From Chloroflexota bacterium (lineage in GTDB: Bacteria; Chloroflexota; Anaerolineae; Anaerolineales; Anaerolineaceae), in contig JAKQJC010000049.1 in NCBI GenBank assembly GCA_029561345.1, positions 1 through 64,000 on the forward strand: DNA of 64,000 nucleotides, read 5' to 3'. Position 1 is the stretch's first letter; every line of letters starts with the position of its first letter. Made by a program: the position numbers and the translations under genes. The notes under the pieces were generated by a model. That model was not told the origin of the DNA. It saw only the letters and a program-made list of their open reading frames with translations, and did not search any database. Of the stretch, positions 44,594 through 54,646 are shown piece after piece.

Positions 44594-46255
44594 CTATTTG
44601 ATCAGGGTCAGAAACTCCTGCACCACCCAGGGATCAAAATGGCTGCCCGCATCTTTGACGATGAGGGCCTGGGCTTTTTCTTTGGGCCAGGCAGCGCGGT
44701 AGGGACGATCTGAGGTGAGCGCATCCCAGACATCAATCACGGCGAAGGCGCGCGCTGCCAGCGGAATGCTGGTTTCCTTCAACTGGCGCGGGTAACCGGT
44801 GCCGTTCCATTTTTCGTGGTGACAGTAGGGAATATCCACGGCGGGCGACAGGTATTTGATCGGCTTCAACAGGGCATAGCCATATTCGGTATGCCGCTGC
44901 ATGATGCTGCGTTCCTCGTCGGTCAGGGGGCCGGGTTTCAGCAGAATGGCGTCGGGAATGCCCATCTTGCCGATATCATGCAGCAGGGCGCCGCGCCGCA
45001 CATGGATCAGGTCGTTTTCTGGAACACCCAGCCGCCGGCACAGGGTCACCGTCAGGTCGGTCACCCGGCGGCAGTGGCCCTCGGTTTCCTGGTCGCGCAG
45101 TTCCAGGGCATGAGCCCAGCCTTCAAGGGTGATATCATAGGCTTCAGCCAGCCGCGCATGCGAAAACTGCAAATCTTTGAACAGCCCCTGGAACACGCGG
45201 GCAAACTGCCCCAGGGCGTCAGAGCGGGCGGCCACCTCGTCCAATGAGCCCGGGCTGAAGGCATTGGCTTCAACGGCAGCGGCAGCGGCAATCACCCGCT
45301 GCACCTGCTCAAGATAAGCCTGTTCCTGGTCGTGCAGGCGCTTCTTCTCCAGGCAGGCGCCCACCCGGGCGCGCAGGATCACCGGGTTGAACGGTTTGGG
45401 CAGGTAATCTTCGGCGCCCATCTCAATGCAGCGCACCACCCCTTCCAGTTCATCCAGCGCTGAAATCATGATCACCGGAATGGCCTGGGTGTGCGGGTCG
45501 GCTTTCAGACGCTGCAGCACTTCAAAGCCATCCAGTTCCGGCATCATCAGGTCCAGCAGCACCAGGTCAAAAGTTTCGCAGGCCACCCGTTCGAGAGCTT
45601 CGCGGCCATTAATGGCAGTGGTGATGGTGTGGCCCTGTTTTTGCAGCTGACGCGTCAGCACATCGCGGTTGGTTTCCACGTCATCCACAATCAGCAGGCG
45701 GCCGCCGGGCGCAGGCGGGGTATCAGCGGGCGGTTCTTCGGGAGCGGCGCTGCTTTCAATCGCAGCCGCTGCTTCTGGCGCGCCCTTGGGCTGAGGCGAA
45801 AAGACGGGCATTTGTTCCAGCATCAGCATGAAGCGCCCTGCGGCGCCGTCAATCTTCTGGGTATCCGAAAGCAGGGCTTCATCTTCGCTGCTTTCCAGGG
45901 TCAGGTTCACCATCTGGGTGGTGGTGTGAACGATGCCCTGGATGAGGGGGGTCAGGTGCAGGCGCGCCGTCTCCACCACCTCACTGGAACGCTGGCTGGC
46001 GTCTGGCGTCAGGCGCGCCGGGTCCAGATAGAGATTCACCCGCTCCAGCAGTTCCTTGCTGTTGGCGATGACCTGCTGCAGCAGCTCCGTCAACACCGGC
46101 GACAGGCCGGTTTCCTCGTTAGAGTCATCCAGCAGCATTTCGCTGTAACCGATCATGGCGTTGATCGGGGTGCGCAGTTCGTGGCGCACCTGGGAAAGGT
46201 AGCCGCGAAACGCTGATTCTGCGTTCAGGTCGTCAGATGGTGCCATGATGCACAT
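44594..46255 (-). CDS. HisKA - receiver - HD-GYP protein
   Basis: A 553-residue signalling protein. Residues about 12-90 carry a HisKA H-box (RHELRTPINAM, His25) but no ATPase domain follows. A receiver domain (about 185-305) has the phosphoacceptor Asp235 in LLDLMMPELDG. The C-terminal HD-GYP domain (about 370-553) has HDIGKMGIPD (His426-Asp427) and the HHEKWNGTGYP motif, so it should hydrolyse c-di-GMP. Its start overlaps the end of the upstream hybrid kinase by up to 23 bases; an internal ATG at 46246 is equally possible. It is the natural output of the kinase array. Confidence 0.9.
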   Translation of the reverse strand: MCIMAPSDDLNAESAFRGYLSQVRHELRTPINAMIGYSEMLLDDSNEETGLSPVLTELLQQVIANSKELLERVNLYLDPARLTPDASQRSSEVVETARLHLTPLIQGIVHTTTQMVNLTLESSEDEALLSDTQKIDGAAGRFMLMLEQMPVFSPQPKGAPEAAAAIESSAAPEEPPADTPPAPGGRLLIVDDVETNRDVLTRQLQKQGHTITTAINGREALERVACETFDLVLLDLMMPELDGFEVLQRLKADPHTQAIPVIMISALDELEGVVRCIEMGAEDYLPKPFNPVILRARVGACLEKKRLHDQEQAYLEQVQRVIAAAAAVEANAFSPGSLDEVAARSDALGQFARVFQGLFKDLQFSHARLAEAYDITLEGWAHALELRDQETEGHCRRVTDLTVTLCRRLGVPENDLIHVRRGALLHDIGKMGIPDAILLKPGPLTDEERSIMQRHTEYGYALLKPIKYLSPAVDIPYCHHEKWNGTGYPRQLKETSIPLAARAFAVIDVWDALTSDRPYRAAWPKEKAQALIVKDAGSHFDPWVVQEFLTLIK

Positions 46256-48443
46256 TTACCCATTTCTTTACAGTTTCCAGCAGGACGGTTTTATCCACTG
46301 GTTTGGTCAGACATTCAGCTACGCCGCGGGCTTCGTGTACCCTCTGGTTGTCAATCATGCTGATGACGATGACGGGAATTTGCGCCAGCCAGGGGTCGGC
46401 CTGCAGGTGTTCCAGCACCTGAAAACCGTCCATCCCCGGCATCATGATATCAAGGGTGATCAGGGCCGGGCGGATCTTGCGGGCCTGTTCAAGGCCTTCC
46501 TGCCCGTTGTTGACACAGGTCGCTTCGTAGCCTTCTCGATTGAGGGCCCGTAAAAGCAGATCGCGGGCCGCCGGGTCATTATCAATAATCAGTATACGTT
46601 TGTTTTCCTTCAAGAGTTGCACCGGCTTTGACGGATTGGCGCGGTAATCCACCGGCAGGGCCAGGGCCACCGGCAGACGCATGATAAAGGTGGATCCGGC
46701 GCCCAGCATGCTTTGCACGGTGATATTGCCGCCCATCATCTGGGCAAAATGGCGGGTGATGGTCAGCCCGAGGCCGGTGCCGCCAAAGCGGCGGGTGGTG
46801 GATGCATCGGCCTGGGTGAAAGGCTGAAAGAGTTTTTCAATTTGCGCCGGATCCATGCCGATGCCCGTATCGGAGACCAGGAAATTGACCCAGGTTTCTC
46901 CGGCTTCAATTTCAGAGCGCACTTCGAGGGTGATTTGCCCGTTATGGGTGAATTTGGCTGCATTACTTAAGAGATTGAACAGGCACTGGCGCAGGCGGGT
47001 CTGGTCCAGGCGCACCTGGTGCGGCGCCTGGTCAGCCATCAGCTTGAAGGTGTTGCCGTTTTTAGTAATCAGCGGGCTGGCCAGGGTGATGGTTTCTTTG
47101 AGCAGTTGGTGCAGATCAAAAATTTCCACATAAAGCTGCATTTTCCCGGCTTCAATTTTGGAAAGATCGAGCACATCGTTGATCAGGGCCAGCAGGTGCT
47201 TGCCGGCAGATTGAATTTTGGCCAGATCTTCCACCGCCGCGGTATCTTTGCGGTCGGCGGCATCTTCCTGCAGCATTTCGCTGTAACCGATGATGGCATT
47301 CAGCGGGGTGCGCAGTTCATGGCTCATATTGGCCAGAAAGGCGCTTTTGGCTTCATTGGCCGCCTCGGCCCGCTCTTTGGCCTGCAAATACTGCTCCTCC
47401 ACCTTCTGCAGGGTTTCCAGCATGCGGTTGACATCGCCAGCCAGGGAAGCCAGTTCATCCTTCCCCGAAACGGTCACGCGCCGGTCTGAAGCGCCGGTGG
47501 TGCCGATGATGCGCACTTCACGGCTGAGCTGGCTGACAGGGTGCAGCACAAAGCGCGAGAGCAGCCAGAGGGCAGCCGCGCCGAACACAAATGCCACAAT
47601 GATCAGGGCGATGACATAAAACGTGAAGTTGGATTGGCCAATCTGGTAGGTGGTGCGGGGCAGGGCCAGGCGGGTGATAACGGTGGGATTTCCATCCACA
47701 TCATACTGCACCCGGTAGGCAGCCAAGGTCTGTTCGCTGAGCGGCACAATCATCTCTCCGGCCGCCAGCAGTTCTTCTTTCCGTGCCAGCACATCGTCCG
47801 GCAGGTCAGAATATTCCAGAGAGATTAATTCAAGGCTGTCTGGCAGCAAACTGGACATATCTGCGATGCGGTGAGTGTTGATATAGCGTCCCATAATGAG
47901 CGTGCCGTACAGCGGCATTTCCATATTGTTGTTGGAGATGGGACGGGAAGCAACGAGCATCACCCCATTGGGCGTGGGCCACAATCCAGTGATGGCGCTG
48001 TTGGGGTTATCGTGCCTTAACAGCCGGCAGTCCGGGGTCAGGCTGTCCAGAAGGGCCTGTGGGGCCGGGCGAACTTCTTCCTCCGGCAGGTTATAGGTTT
48101 TGGTGAAAAGGATGGTGCCGCTGCTGTCCAGAATGACCACCAGGTTCAGGCTCAATTCCTGGTTATAGGTGTCGTTAAAATTATCGGTGACATACTCCGG
48201 GTTGTTGCCCAGAACATATTCAGCGGTATCATCCCAGGCGGCGTAATCAACGGCGTTACCGCTGAGCTGCTCAAGCTGCCAGGCCAGAATGCTGTTGATG
48301 CCGTTCAGGTTCCAGTGCGCATCGTTTTGCTCCAGGCGGGCAAAACTGCCCACCCAGATATATTGCCCGCCAAAAATCAACAAACTGATCAGGCTGAGAA
48401 TGATCAGGCTGAGAATGAGCAGGGTTTTTCTGCGCAGAGACAT
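46233..48443 (-). CDS. hybrid histidine kinase with CHASE4-like sensor
   Basis: A 736-residue membrane kinase. An extracellular CHASE4-like domain lies between two membrane helices (residues about 7-27 and 270-292), with the DYAAWDDTAEYV signature. HAMP, HisKA (His375 in SHELRTPLNAI), HATPase_c (NLLSNAAKFT, DTGIGMD, GTGLGLTI) and a C-terminal receiver (Asp665 in TLDIMMPGMDG) follow. It should sense an external cue and run an internal phosphotransfer. It starts nine bases after the stop of the upstream kinase gene. Confidence 0.93.
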   Translation of the reverse strand: MSLRRKTLLILSLIILSLISLLIFGGQYIWVGSFARLEQNDAHWNLNGINSILAWQLEQLSGNAVDYAAWDDTAEYVLGNNPEYVTDNFNDTYNQELSLNLVVILDSSGTILFTKTYNLPEEEVRPAPQALLDSLTPDCRLLRHDNPNSAITGLWPTPNGVMLVASRPISNNNMEMPLYGTLIMGRYINTHRIADMSSLLPDSLELISLEYSDLPDDVLARKEELLAAGEMIVPLSEQTLAAYRVQYDVDGNPTVITRLALPRTTYQIGQSNFTFYVIALIIVAFVFGAAALWLLSRFVLHPVSQLSREVRIIGTTGASDRRVTVSGKDELASLAGDVNRMLETLQKVEEQYLQAKERAEAANEAKSAFLANMSHELRTPLNAIIGYSEMLQEDAADRKDTAAVEDLAKIQSAGKHLLALINDVLDLSKIEAGKMQLYVEIFDLHQLLKETITLASPLITKNGNTFKLMADQAPHQVRLDQTRLRQCLFNLLSNAAKFTHNGQITLEVRSEIEAGETWVNFLVSDTGIGMDPAQIEKLFQPFTQADASTTRRFGGTGLGLTITRHFAQMMGGNITVQSMLGAGSTFIMRLPVALALPVDYRANPSKPVQLLKENKRILIIDNDPAARDLLLRALNREGYEATCVNNGQEGLEQARKIRPALITLDIMMPGMDGFQVLEHLQADPWLAQIPVIVISMIDNQRVHEARGVAECLTKPVDKTVLLETVKKWVNVHHGTI

Positions 48444-48452
48444 GGCCCTGGG

Positions 48453-50180
48453 TTAGTTGAACACCGAATCATCAAAGCGCCCCGGCCCTCTGGGGTTGGT
48501 TTCAAGGTCAGGGGGCGGGTTTTCGGGCAGAAGGACGCTAAAAGTGGTGCCTTCGCCGGGTTTTGAGAGCACTTTAATTTCACCTCCATGCGCGCGGACA
48601 ATGCCGATGACGGTTGAAAGCCCCAGGCCGGTGCCCTGGCCGAGGGGTTTGGTGGTGAAGAAGGGGTTGAAGATCTTATCCAGCACCGGTTCCGGAATGC
48701 CGCAGCCGGTATCGCTGACCTGGATCACCAAGCGGCGGGTTTCGGGATCGAGACTGGTGCGGATGGTGATGTCGCCGCCGTCTTTGATGGCATCGCGGGC
48801 GTTGGTCAGCAGGTTAATCAGCATCTGGGTGATCTGGTTGCGGTTGCAGTAGAGGGGCGGCAGGTCATTGCCGAATTCGGTGATGATGTTGATGTTCGAG
48901 AAGTTTTTAAGCTGGTGCTCGGTCAGCAGCAGGGTGTCGCGGACAATGTCGTTCAGGTCGAAAGCGTCCGTATCGCCGGTGGACGCGCGCGCATAAGTGA
49001 GCAGGGCGCGGATGATTTCGGCGCTGCGCCAGCCGTTGCGGTTGATGGAGGTCAGGCCACGCGTCAGCCTTTCCTGGTCCACCTGTCCCTCGCTTTGCAG
49101 GCGCGAAAGCAGGCTTTTGCTCTGCCCGGTGATCACCTGCAGCGGGGAATTGAGTTCGTGGGCGATGCCCGCCACCAGGGTGCCCAGTTCAGCCATACGC
49201 TGTGAAGCCAGCATGGCGGCTTCCTGGTCGTGCAGCAGCTTTTTATCCAGGCAGGCCTGCACGCGGGCGCGCAGCAGGGTGGCATTGAAGGGTTTGGTCA
49301 GGTAGTCTTCGGCGCCCATTTCAATGCAGCGCACCACGTTGTCCATTTCGTCGAGGGCGGAAATCATGATCACGGGAATGTCGCGCAGACGGGTGTCGGC
49401 TTTGAGGTGCTCGAGCATCTGGTAGCCGTTCATTTCGGGCATCATGATGTCCAGCAAAATCAGGTCGCACGGCTCCACGCGCAGCATTTCGAGGGCGCGC
49501 AGGCCGTTTTCGGCGCGCAGCACCACATGCCCCAGGCGCTGCAGGTAGCGCGCCAGCACATCGCGGTTGTCTTCGTTGTCATCCACCACCAGCAGGTTGC
49601 CGCCGCTGCGCGGCTGCATGGTTTTTTCGCGGTCGTTGTCCATCACACGCAGGGTGGTGACCACATCGTTGATCAGGTTGGCTGAATCGGCTTCCAGGCG
49701 GGTGGGCGGCACATCCGTGCCGTACCAGTCGGCGTAACTCACCACGCCGTTCAGCAGTTCCTGAAAACGGCGCGCCGCCGCTACCACCCGCTCCACATCC
49801 GGGGCCAGCTGGGTGGGGGCGTTTTCCAGGATCACTTCGCTGTAGGAGATGATGGCGTTGATGGGATTGCGCAGCTCGTGGCGCAGGTTGATGACAAATT
49901 CCTGGCGCGTCAGGTCCAGTTCGCCGGTTTCAATGCGCGCCGGATCCAGCACTTTGTTGACCAGGGTGATCAGGCGGCGGCCTGCGTCAATCACGCGCTG
50001 CAAATCGCCGTGCAGTTCATCCAGACCGTCCGTATCCGCAGGGATATCTTCAAGCATCATTTCACTGTAACCGATCACCGCGTTTAACGGGGTGCGCAGT
50101 TCATGGCGCAGGTTGGCCAGGAAAGCCCGCTGGCTTTCGTTGGCCTGAGGACGTTGTGGATCAACAGCGGGGGCGTTCAT
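48453..50180 (-). CDS. HisKA - HisKA - receiver - histidine kinase protein
   Basis: A 575-residue cytosolic protein with an odd order of parts. Two HisKA-like helices with H-boxes come first (RHELRTPLNAV, His26; RHELRNPINAI, His101), neither followed by an ATPase. A receiver domain follows (Asp244 in LLDIMMPEMNG), then a third HisKA (AHELNSPLQVI, His341) and a HATPase_c domain (NLLTNARDAI, DTGCGIP, GQGTGLGLSTV). The terminal kinase resembles NtrB/ZraS-like soluble kinases. The first two His sites could accept phosphate from partners or drive heterodimerisation. The ATG start overlaps the stop of the CheY-like gene by four bases. Confidence 0.92.
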   Translation of the reverse strand: MNAPAVDPQRPQANESQRAFLANLRHELRTPLNAVIGYSEMMLEDIPADTDGLDELHGDLQRVIDAGRRLITLVNKVLDPARIETGELDLTRQEFVINLRHELRNPINAIISYSEVILENAPTQLAPDVERVVAAARRFQELLNGVVSYADWYGTDVPPTRLEADSANLINDVVTTLRVMDNDREKTMQPRSGGNLLVVDDNEDNRDVLARYLQRLGHVVLRAENGLRALEMLRVEPCDLILLDIMMPEMNGYQMLEHLKADTRLRDIPVIMISALDEMDNVVRCIEMGAEDYLTKPFNATLLRARVQACLDKKLLHDQEAAMLASQRMAELGTLVAGIAHELNSPLQVITGQSKSLLSRLQSEGQVDQERLTRGLTSINRNGWRSAEIIRALLTYARASTGDTDAFDLNDIVRDTLLLTEHQLKNFSNINIITEFGNDLPPLYCNRNQITQMLINLLTNARDAIKDGGDITIRTSLDPETRRLVIQVSDTGCGIPEPVLDKIFNPFFTTKPLGQGTGLGLSTVIGIVRAHGGEIKVLSKPGEGTTFSVLLPENPPPDLETNPRGPGRFDDSVFN

Positions 50181-50554
50181 GATCTGCTTTTTCCTTGCAG
50201 CAGGGCTTCAATTTTCTCCAGCAGGCGCGGCATTTCGATGGGCTTGGTGTCGTAATCGTTGGCCCCGGCGGCCAGAGCTTTTTCGCGGTCACCTTCCATG
50301 GCATGAGCCGTGAGGGCGATCACCGGGATGGCGCAGGTGCCCTGGTTGTCTTTGATGCGGCGGGTGGCTTCCCAGCCGTCCATCACCGGCAGGCTCATAT
50401 CCATCAGGATCAGATCGGGGGTTGCAGATATGGCCAGGCGCACCCCGGTTTCTCCATCGGTGGCGGTCACAATTTCGAACCCTTTGCGCTGCAAACGGCG
50501 CGACAGCATATCCAGATTCATTTCATTGTCTTCAACCAGAAGGATTTTGGTCAT
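50177..50554 (-). CDS. single-domain response regulator (DivK/CheY-like)
   Basis: A 125-residue receiver with ILLVEDNEMNLDML at the N-terminus, the phosphoacceptor Asp in LILMDMSLPVMDGW (about residue 52) and the TAHAM switch segment. No output domain, so it should act by protein contact or as a phosphate shuttle between the kinases on either side. ATG at 50554 is preferred; the longer frame reads through upstream kinase sequence. Confidence 0.92.
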   Translation of the reverse strand: MTKILLVEDNEMNLDMLSRRLQRKGFEIVTATDGETGVRLAISATPDLILMDMSLPVMDGWEATRRIKDNQGTCAIPVIALTAHAMEGDREKALAAGANDYDTKPIEMPRLLEKIEALLQGKSRS

Positions 50555-50570
50555 TGTTTTTCCTCTCTTT

Positions 50571-53165
50571 TCACTCGGCGGCATGTGTATGGCGGCTGAT
50601 GCAGGCGGAAACGAGCTCGCGCACCTGTTCCAGCAGGGCTTCGCGGGTGTAAGCCCCTTTTTGAAGGATTTTTTCCACATGACCGTTGAGGCGTTTGCGG
50701 TCTTCATCGGTCAAATCTTTGGCGGTGACAACAATCACCGGAATGTCATCATATTTTTTCTCATTGCGCATTTCGGCTAAAAATTCAAAGCCGTCCATCT
50801 CGGGCATCATCAAATCGAGCAGCACCACCTGCGGCGGGTGCGCAGCCAGATGCTCCAGCCCCACCAGGCCGTTTTCTGCCTGGTCCACGATCCAGTTTTC
50901 CTTTTCCAGCGTGCGCACCATCATTTCGCGGGTGGCTTCATCGTCTTCCAGAATGAGCACATAATAGGGCGGTTCTTCCTGGCGGTATTTGTTCAGCAGG
51001 GCAATCAGACGCGAGCGGTCCACCGGTTTGACCAGGTATTCCGAGGCGCCCAGGGCATAGCCGAGCTGTTTGTTGTCGATCATGGTGAGCATGATGACCG
51101 GAATATCGGCCAACTGGGGGTCAGCTTTGAGGGTGGTGAGCACAGCCCAACCGTCGAGGCCGGGCATCATCACATCGAGGGTGATGACCACCGGGTGCAC
51201 CTCGCGCGCCATGCGCAGGGCGTCTTCGCCGCTGCCCGCGCTGACCACGGTAAAACCTTCGCGCGAGAGGAAGCGTTCCAGCAGTTCGCGCGCTGCCGGG
51301 TCGTCATCCACCACCAGAATGGTGTTGGCCGCCAGGCGGCGGTTGCCGCGCGGCTGAGGGTGGGTGTCCTGGTTGCTGAGAATTTCCACCTTCTCGTCAA
51401 TCACCGTGCGCGGCAGCCAGACGGAGAATGTGGAGCCCTGACCCGGAACGCTGGAAACATCGATGCTGCCGCCCATCATGCGGCAGAAATAGCGGGTGAT
51501 GGTGAGGCCCAGCCCGGTGCCGCCAAATTTGCGCGTGGTGGAGGCATCTGCCTGGATGAAGGGCTGAAAGAGCTTGCTGACCTGCGCGGGGTCCATGCCA
51601 ATGCCGCTGTCCTGAACGATGAAGCGCACCCCATCGATGCCGTCTTTCAACTGGCTGGTGATGGTGACGGTGATGTCGCCGTTCTGAGTGAACTTGCTGG
51701 CATTGCTCAGCAGGTTGAAGAGAATCTGCCGCACCTTGGTCATATCCGCAAACATGACGCCAATATGATCCGGCAGGTTCAAAATCAGGTTGTTTTCATT
51801 CTTTTCCACCAGCGGGCGGGCCGTGCTGATGGCATCGTTCACCAGGTCTTCGACATTGAAGGCTTCCAGATGCAGCTGCATCTTGCCAGCTTCAATTTTG
51901 GAAAGATCAAGGATATCGTTGATCAGGGTCAGCAGGTGTTTGCCGGCCGAGCGGATTTTGTTGAGGTCGGGCAGCAGGTCTTCCTGGCCGCTGTCCTGGG
52001 CTTCTTCGATGAGCATTTCGCTGTAGCCAATGATGGCATTGAGGGGCGTGCGCAGTTCGTGGCTCATGTTGGCCAGGAAGGTGCTTTTGGCCTGGTTGGC
52101 GGCTTCGGCATCTTCCTTGGCGCGGCGCAGTTCGGCCTCGGTTTCCTTGATTTCGGAAATATCGCGCAGCACAATCAGGCGGCCGGAGACCTGGCCGGAG
52201 GGGTCTTTGAGGGGCGTCACGCGCACGTCGTACCAGATTTCACGATTGGCGCGGCAGCAGGAAATTTCATCGCGGTACATGGTGCGGGTGATGGTGCGGC
52301 AGCGGCGCATCAGCTCGGGCCAGGGGCGCATCACCTCGGTGATGCGCCTGCCGATGGCATCCTGGGGGGTGAGGTTGAACATGCTCTGCAGGGCCGGGTT
52401 GACGGTCACCACCCGCTCCTGGTTGTCGAGCACCATCATGCCGTCGCTCATCGAGGCGATCACCGCTTCGCGGGCCACCGGCAGGATATCCAGAATGCGG
52501 AAGCGGAACATGCTGACGGCATAAATGATGCCGGTGAGGGTGAAGGCCAGAGTGGAAATATCCATGCCCAGAATGATGATGGTTTCGGAGAAAAGCTGGA
52601 GCATGTTGGCGGCCAGCGGCAGCAGGGCGGTCAGGAACATCAGGCCGGCCTGCCAGCGGTAGAGCCCGGTGGATTGCACCATGTTCAGGATGAACATGAG
52701 ACCCGCCAGCAGCATCAGGATGGTGGAATAGACGGTGGAAATCCAGAACCAGACGCCGTAGGTGGTGGACCAGGTGGTCACGTCAAAACGGAACATCAGA
52801 TCGTGGTATTCCGAGGTGAAGGTGAGCAAAATGGTGACCAGGGGCACGCTGAAAAGGATCATCAAGATCCTTTCGGTGACCCATTTTTCACGGCCGGAAT
52901 ATTGGAGGGCAAAGGTGAGGATGGCCACCGGCAGGACCGACATGCCGATATACTGCATACGGTACCAGAACATCATCCCCTGCAGGTTCAGGCTGAGATA
53001 CTGCATCAGGTAGGCAAACTGCCATTCAGCCAGGGCTGCCATCAGCAGGGTGCAGGCCAGCGCGCCGGGGACGGTGCGGTGTTTCCAGGTGTAAATGGCC
53101 AGCACGGCAGCCAGCAGCACTGTGATTAAGAGAAGAATGGTCTGGGGCAGATACGTGTCAAACAT
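50571..53165 (-). CDS. 7TM hybrid histidine kinase with PAS and two receivers
   Basis: An 864-residue membrane kinase. A seven-helix HisKA_7TM sensor (about 1-220) is followed by a PAS domain (about 228-335, VLDNQERVVTVNPALQSMF). HisKA (His369 in SHELRTPLNAI) and HATPase_c (NLLSNASKFT, DSGIGMD, GTGLGLTI) come next, then two receivers with phosphoacceptors Asp664 (TLDVMMPGLDG) and Asp784 (LLDLMMPEMDG). Two receivers allow branching or buffering of phosphate flow. It is the first kinase of the array and lies 35 bases after guaB with no visible terminator. Confidence 0.94.
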   Translation of the reverse strand: MFDTYLPQTILLLITVLLAAVLAIYTWKHRTVPGALACTLLMAALAEWQFAYLMQYLSLNLQGMMFWYRMQYIGMSVLPVAILTFALQYSGREKWVTERILMILFSVPLVTILLTFTSEYHDLMFRFDVTTWSTTYGVWFWISTVYSTILMLLAGLMFILNMVQSTGLYRWQAGLMFLTALLPLAANMLQLFSETIIILGMDISTLAFTLTGIIYAVSMFRFRILDILPVAREAVIASMSDGMMVLDNQERVVTVNPALQSMFNLTPQDAIGRRITEVMRPWPELMRRCRTITRTMYRDEISCCRANREIWYDVRVTPLKDPSGQVSGRLIVLRDISEIKETEAELRRAKEDAEAANQAKSTFLANMSHELRTPLNAIIGYSEMLIEEAQDSGQEDLLPDLNKIRSAGKHLLTLINDILDLSKIEAGKMQLHLEAFNVEDLVNDAISTARPLVEKNENNLILNLPDHIGVMFADMTKVRQILFNLLSNASKFTQNGDITVTITSQLKDGIDGVRFIVQDSGIGMDPAQVSKLFQPFIQADASTTRKFGGTGLGLTITRYFCRMMGGSIDVSSVPGQGSTFSVWLPRTVIDEKVEILSNQDTHPQPRGNRRLAANTILVVDDDPAARELLERFLSREGFTVVSAGSGEDALRMAREVHPVVITLDVMMPGLDGWAVLTTLKADPQLADIPVIMLTMIDNKQLGYALGASEYLVKPVDRSRLIALLNKYRQEEPPYYVLILEDDEATREMMVRTLEKENWIVDQAENGLVGLEHLAAHPPQVVLLDLMMPEMDGFEFLAEMRNEKKYDDIPVIVVTAKDLTDEDRKRLNGHVEKILQKGAYTREALLEQVRELVSACISRHTHAAE

Positions 53166-53200
53166 CAGCGGTCCTTTTTACAGCAGAAATCCGGCAGGAA

Positions 53201-54646
53201 TTATGAAATATCCACGTCGTGCGCCCCCGATTCACGCACGCCGGCCGGCGTAATACGCACAAATTCAGCGTTATCCCAGAGCTGTTCAATGGTTTCAGCC
53301 CCGGCGTAGGAAAGGCCTGAACGCAGGCCGCCCACCAGCTGGTGCAGAATATCCTTGACGCTGCCGCGGTAAGGCACAATGGCCTCCACGCCTTCGGGCA
53401 CCACCTGGCTGATGTCATCATCCTGCAGGCGGGCGTCTTTTTCAATGGTTTTGCGTTCGATGTTGGCGGTGAGGGAGGCCATGCCGCGCACCACCTTGAA
53501 GCGCCGCCCGTTGCGCACAATGGGCGCGCCGGGGCTTTCATCGGTGCCGGCCAGCATGCTGCCGATCATCACGGTGGAGGCGCCCGCGGCAATGGCTTTG
53601 GTCAGGTCGCCGGAGGTGCGAATGCCGCCGTCGGCAATGACCGGACGGCCCAGGGTGCGGGCCACTTCGGCGGCTTCGGAAACAGCGGTGAGCTGCGGCA
53701 CGCCAAAGCCGGTGACCACGCGGGTGATGCAAATGGAACCCGGCCCCACGCCCACCTTGATGGCGTCGGCGCCGGCGTTGATCAGGTCGAGGGTGGCTTC
53801 GCCAGTGGCCACATTGCCGGCAATCACCGGCGCATTGGGGAAGCGGCTTTTGAGGGCTTTGACCATGTCGATGACATGCTGCGAATGGCCGTGAGCAATA
53901 TCCACCACCAGCACATCCGCGCCAGCGTTCAGGCAGGCTTCAGCCCGGTCCAGGTCGTCGGCGCGCGCGCCAATGGCCACGCCCACGCGCAAATGGCCCC
54001 GCTCATCTTTGGTGGCAGAGGGGTGTTCCTGAATTTTAATGATATCCTGAGCAGTGATGAGCCCAGCCACCCGGCCTTCGGCATCCACCAGGGGCAGTTT
54101 TTCCACGCGGTGGGTGTAGAGGGTTTGGCGGGCTTCTTCCAGGGTTTCTGAAATGGGCGCGGTCACCAGGCGGTCCAGGCCGGTCATCACTTCGCGGATC
54201 GGTTTACTTTCATCGGGGGCCAGCAGCACATCGCGGGTGGTGACCATGCCGCACAGGCGGCCATCCTCATCCACCACCAGCAAGCCGCCGATGCCGGCTT
54301 CGCCCATTTTCAGGCGCGCTTCGCCCACGGTGACCCGGGGGGAAATGCTGTCGGGGTGCTCTACCACAAAGCTTTCGGCGCGTTTCACCTTTTCCACGCA
54401 GGCTGCCTGCTGCTCAATGGTCATGAAGCGGTGCAGAATGCCAATGCCGCCTTCCTGGGCCAGGGTGACGGCCATGTGGCTTTCGGTGACGGTGTCCATG
54501 TTGGCCGACACAATGGGAATCGCCAGGCGGATACCTGGCGTTAAATAGGCGGCGGTGTTGACGCTGGAGCGGCTGCGGATGCGCGAGTAGCGGGGCACCA
54601 GCAGCACATCGTCAAAAGTGAGTCCGTCATCGGGTCTGATTTTCAT
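53201..54646 (-). CDS. guaB: IMP dehydrogenase
   Basis: Oxidises IMP to XMP, the first step of GMP synthesis. The 481-residue protein has the TIM barrel with two CBS domains inserted after [12 protein letters not shown]-type sequence ([21 protein letters not shown]). The catalytic Cys loop is [15 protein letters not shown], followed by the [22 protein letters not shown] phosphate site. The start overlaps the stop of the upstream membrane-protein gene by four bases. GMP is the precursor of c-di-GMP, so placement before the kinase/HD-GYP genes may be more than chance. Confidence 0.96.
   Translation of the reverse strand: MKIRPDDGLTFDDVLLVPRYSRIRSRSSVNTAAYLTPGIRLAIPIVSANMDTVTESHMAVTLAQEGGIGILHRFMTIEQQAACVEKVKRAESFVVEHPDSISPRVTVGEARLKMGEAGIGGLLVVDEDGRLCGMVTTRDVLLAPDESKPIREVMTGLDRLVTAPISETLEEARQTLYTHRVEKLPLVDAEGRVAGLITAQDIIKIQEHPSATKDERGHLRVGVAIGARADDLDRAEACLNAGADVLVVDIAHGHSQHVIDMVKALKSRFPNAPVIAGNVATGEATLDLINAGADAIKVGVGPGSICITRVVTGFGVPQLTAVSEAAEVARTLGRPVIADGGIRTSGDLTKAIAAGASTVMIGSMLAGTDESPGAPIVRNGRRFKVVRGMASLTANIERKTIEKDARLQDDDISQVVPEGVEAIVPYRGSVKDILHQLVGGLRSGLSYAGAETIEQLWDNAEFVRITPAGVRESGAHDVDIS

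Noticed and set aside
50838-53129. 763-codon plus-strand frame opposite the 7TM kinase
   Set aside because: Same artefact; the minus-strand kinase has all catalytic motifs in order.
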